A stretch of 44,650 nt of DNA, from the NCBI GenBank assembly GCA_000320605.2, contig KB445797.1, forward strand, positions 1,949,803 through 1,994,452. Direction: 5' to 3'. Under the pieces are notes generated by a model, which saw nothing but the letters and a program-made list of their open reading frames with translations, was not told where the DNA came from and made no database searches. The position numbers and the translations under genes were made by a program. Positions 43,830 to 44,650 of the stretch are shown here, piece after piece. Positions within the stretch are counted from its first letter, which is position 1, and every line of letters starts with the position of its first letter. Source of the stretch: Gelatoporia subvermispora B (lineage: Eukaryota > Basidiomycota > Agaricomycetes > Polyporales > Gelatoporiaceae).

Positions 43830-44075
43830 GGAACATGGAACATCGGCCCCAGTGATAAGCGACACGATTCACTGTGCAGTGGCATGGAGGCAACATGGAA
43901 CAGTGGTTCTAGCGACTGGCGACGCGATCCATGGTGCAACGGCATGGACACTACATCGGAACAGGCAGTGACCCAAGCGGATTGATAGGGAACAGCGGTT
44001 CCAGCAAGAGGTGGCGCAAGTCTCTGGGCAGCGGCACAGAGACGACGAGGGAGTAGTGGTCCACGCCACTGGAAC
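43830..44075 (-). repeat. Imperfect 60-66 bp tandem repeat
   Basis: On the minus strand about three units are seen, each with a form of TCCATGCCRYTGCACMRTG, then a GAACCRCTGTTCCATGTT-like end. In one frame two adjacent units read SMPLHHGSRRQSLEPLFHVA and SMPLHSESCRLSLGPMFHVP. The most upstream unit is more diverged (LCAAAQRLAPPLAGTAVPYQ). It lies just upstream of the hypothetical gene and may be its 5' region or an unrelated minisatellite. Confidence 0.5.
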
Positions 44076-44354
44076 CGTGAGGCACCGCACAGGGATGCGG
44101 AGGCGAGGATAATATGAGGGTGCTGTCCTGAAAGTAGTGTCGGATCAGCGGTAACAGAGCAGGAGTATGAGCCTGGGACGTTCAGAAGGCGGGTAGGAAG
44201 CAAAATGGAAGGGAAGGAGGAATATAGCGGGGAAAGGAGGGGAGAGAGGGGGCCCTTCCTGACCCCCTTGGTAGAGACACCATATTCCGATCCCAGGTCC
44301 TCATGCCTGGAGTAGATTTTGACACACACATGCAGAATCCGATTTCATTTGATA

Positions 44355-44552
44355 CTACAGAGCTTGACTTGTGAGTGACTGCAGGGCATTGGTGCATCGG
44401 GAAGAGAATCCGGAAGCATTTGCACTGTCTCTGAGCACGGAACGAATGACCTCCAGATTCACAGGCCAGTTCTTGTTCTCTAATACTATACCTCCATCGT
44501 TCACTTCCTGACTCCCACGGACCTGGGAGGTCGTATTCATTTCTGACTGCAC
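44355..44552 (-). CDS. Short open frame near the right edge, unrecognised
   Basis: Sixty-five codons with reasonable composition (NWPVNLEVIRSVLRDSANAS), ending at TAG or TGA near 44355. It could be a first exon of a gene continuing downstream, but no clear donor was found. Low confidence. Confidence 0.2.
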   Translation of the reverse strand: MQSEMNTTSQVRGSQEVNDGGIVLENKNWPVNLEVIRSVLRDSANASGFSSRCTNALQSLTSQAL

Positions 44553-44650
44553 CCTATCCCAAGCATTACAGCACCTATATCATGTAGGTGCATGTGATGG
44601 CTGGTCTCACACTAGCGTCTAGCTAGATATCACTTTTCATCGCCTCTCAT

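Noticed and set aside
1..44650. tRNA, rRNA or CRISPR
   Set aside because: No tRNA-like cloverleaf with a GTTCGA T-loop in context, no rRNA sequence and no regularly spaced identical repeats with spacers were seen by eye. A tRNAscan run would be needed to be certain.

Overview
This window looks like the nuclear genome of an agaricomycete basidiomycete, possibly a member of the Polyporales. The grounds are intron-dense genes (introns mostly 45-75 nt, GT..AG), genes packed on both strands, a TKL-type protein kinase relative of the kind that is expanded in mushrooms, and fungal hAT and LTR elements. No database was searched. Gene names come from reading the translated exons and recognising families; exon joins were checked by hand for splice sites and phase.

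Layout. 1-4.8 kb holds a decayed gene fragment at the left edge, a run of intron-like sequences with a shared AT-rich core, and a decayed member of a small-protein family. 4.8-9.5 kb holds an intact member of that family (bacterial DUF3072-like), then a divergent pair: mitochondrial [2Fe-2S] ferredoxin (YAH1 type) and the queuine tRNA-ribosyltransferase accessory subunit (QTRT2). 10.1-20.4 kb is an accessory island bounded by a large inverted duplication. Each arm has a conserved TATA-containing block and a four-unit array of 115-145 bp repeats. Inside the island are a degenerate TKL pseudokinase, three more DUF3072-like copies (one intact, two broken) and a 245-bp foldback MITE.

21-35.7 kb is a compact block of conserved genes arranged as divergent and convergent pairs: ETF-ubiquinone oxidoreductase, a sucrose/maltose-type transporter, the uracil-catabolism protein URC4, the splicing factor CLF1, the E2 enzyme RAD6/UBC2, a J-domain protein and a single-pass membrane protein. 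36-44.6 kb is transposon-rich: GC-rich palindromes, a broken hAT-transposase gene whose predicted protein starts with two membrane helices and a ubiquitin-like domain, a 2.1-kb non-autonomous LTR retrotransposon with intact 5-bp target duplications, and a hypothetical membrane protein.

The housekeeping genes share no single pathway. The parts most worth a second look are the DUF3072-like family with its inverted-repeat island, the membrane-UBL-hAT fusion and the intron-like repeats near 1.5-2.2 kb.
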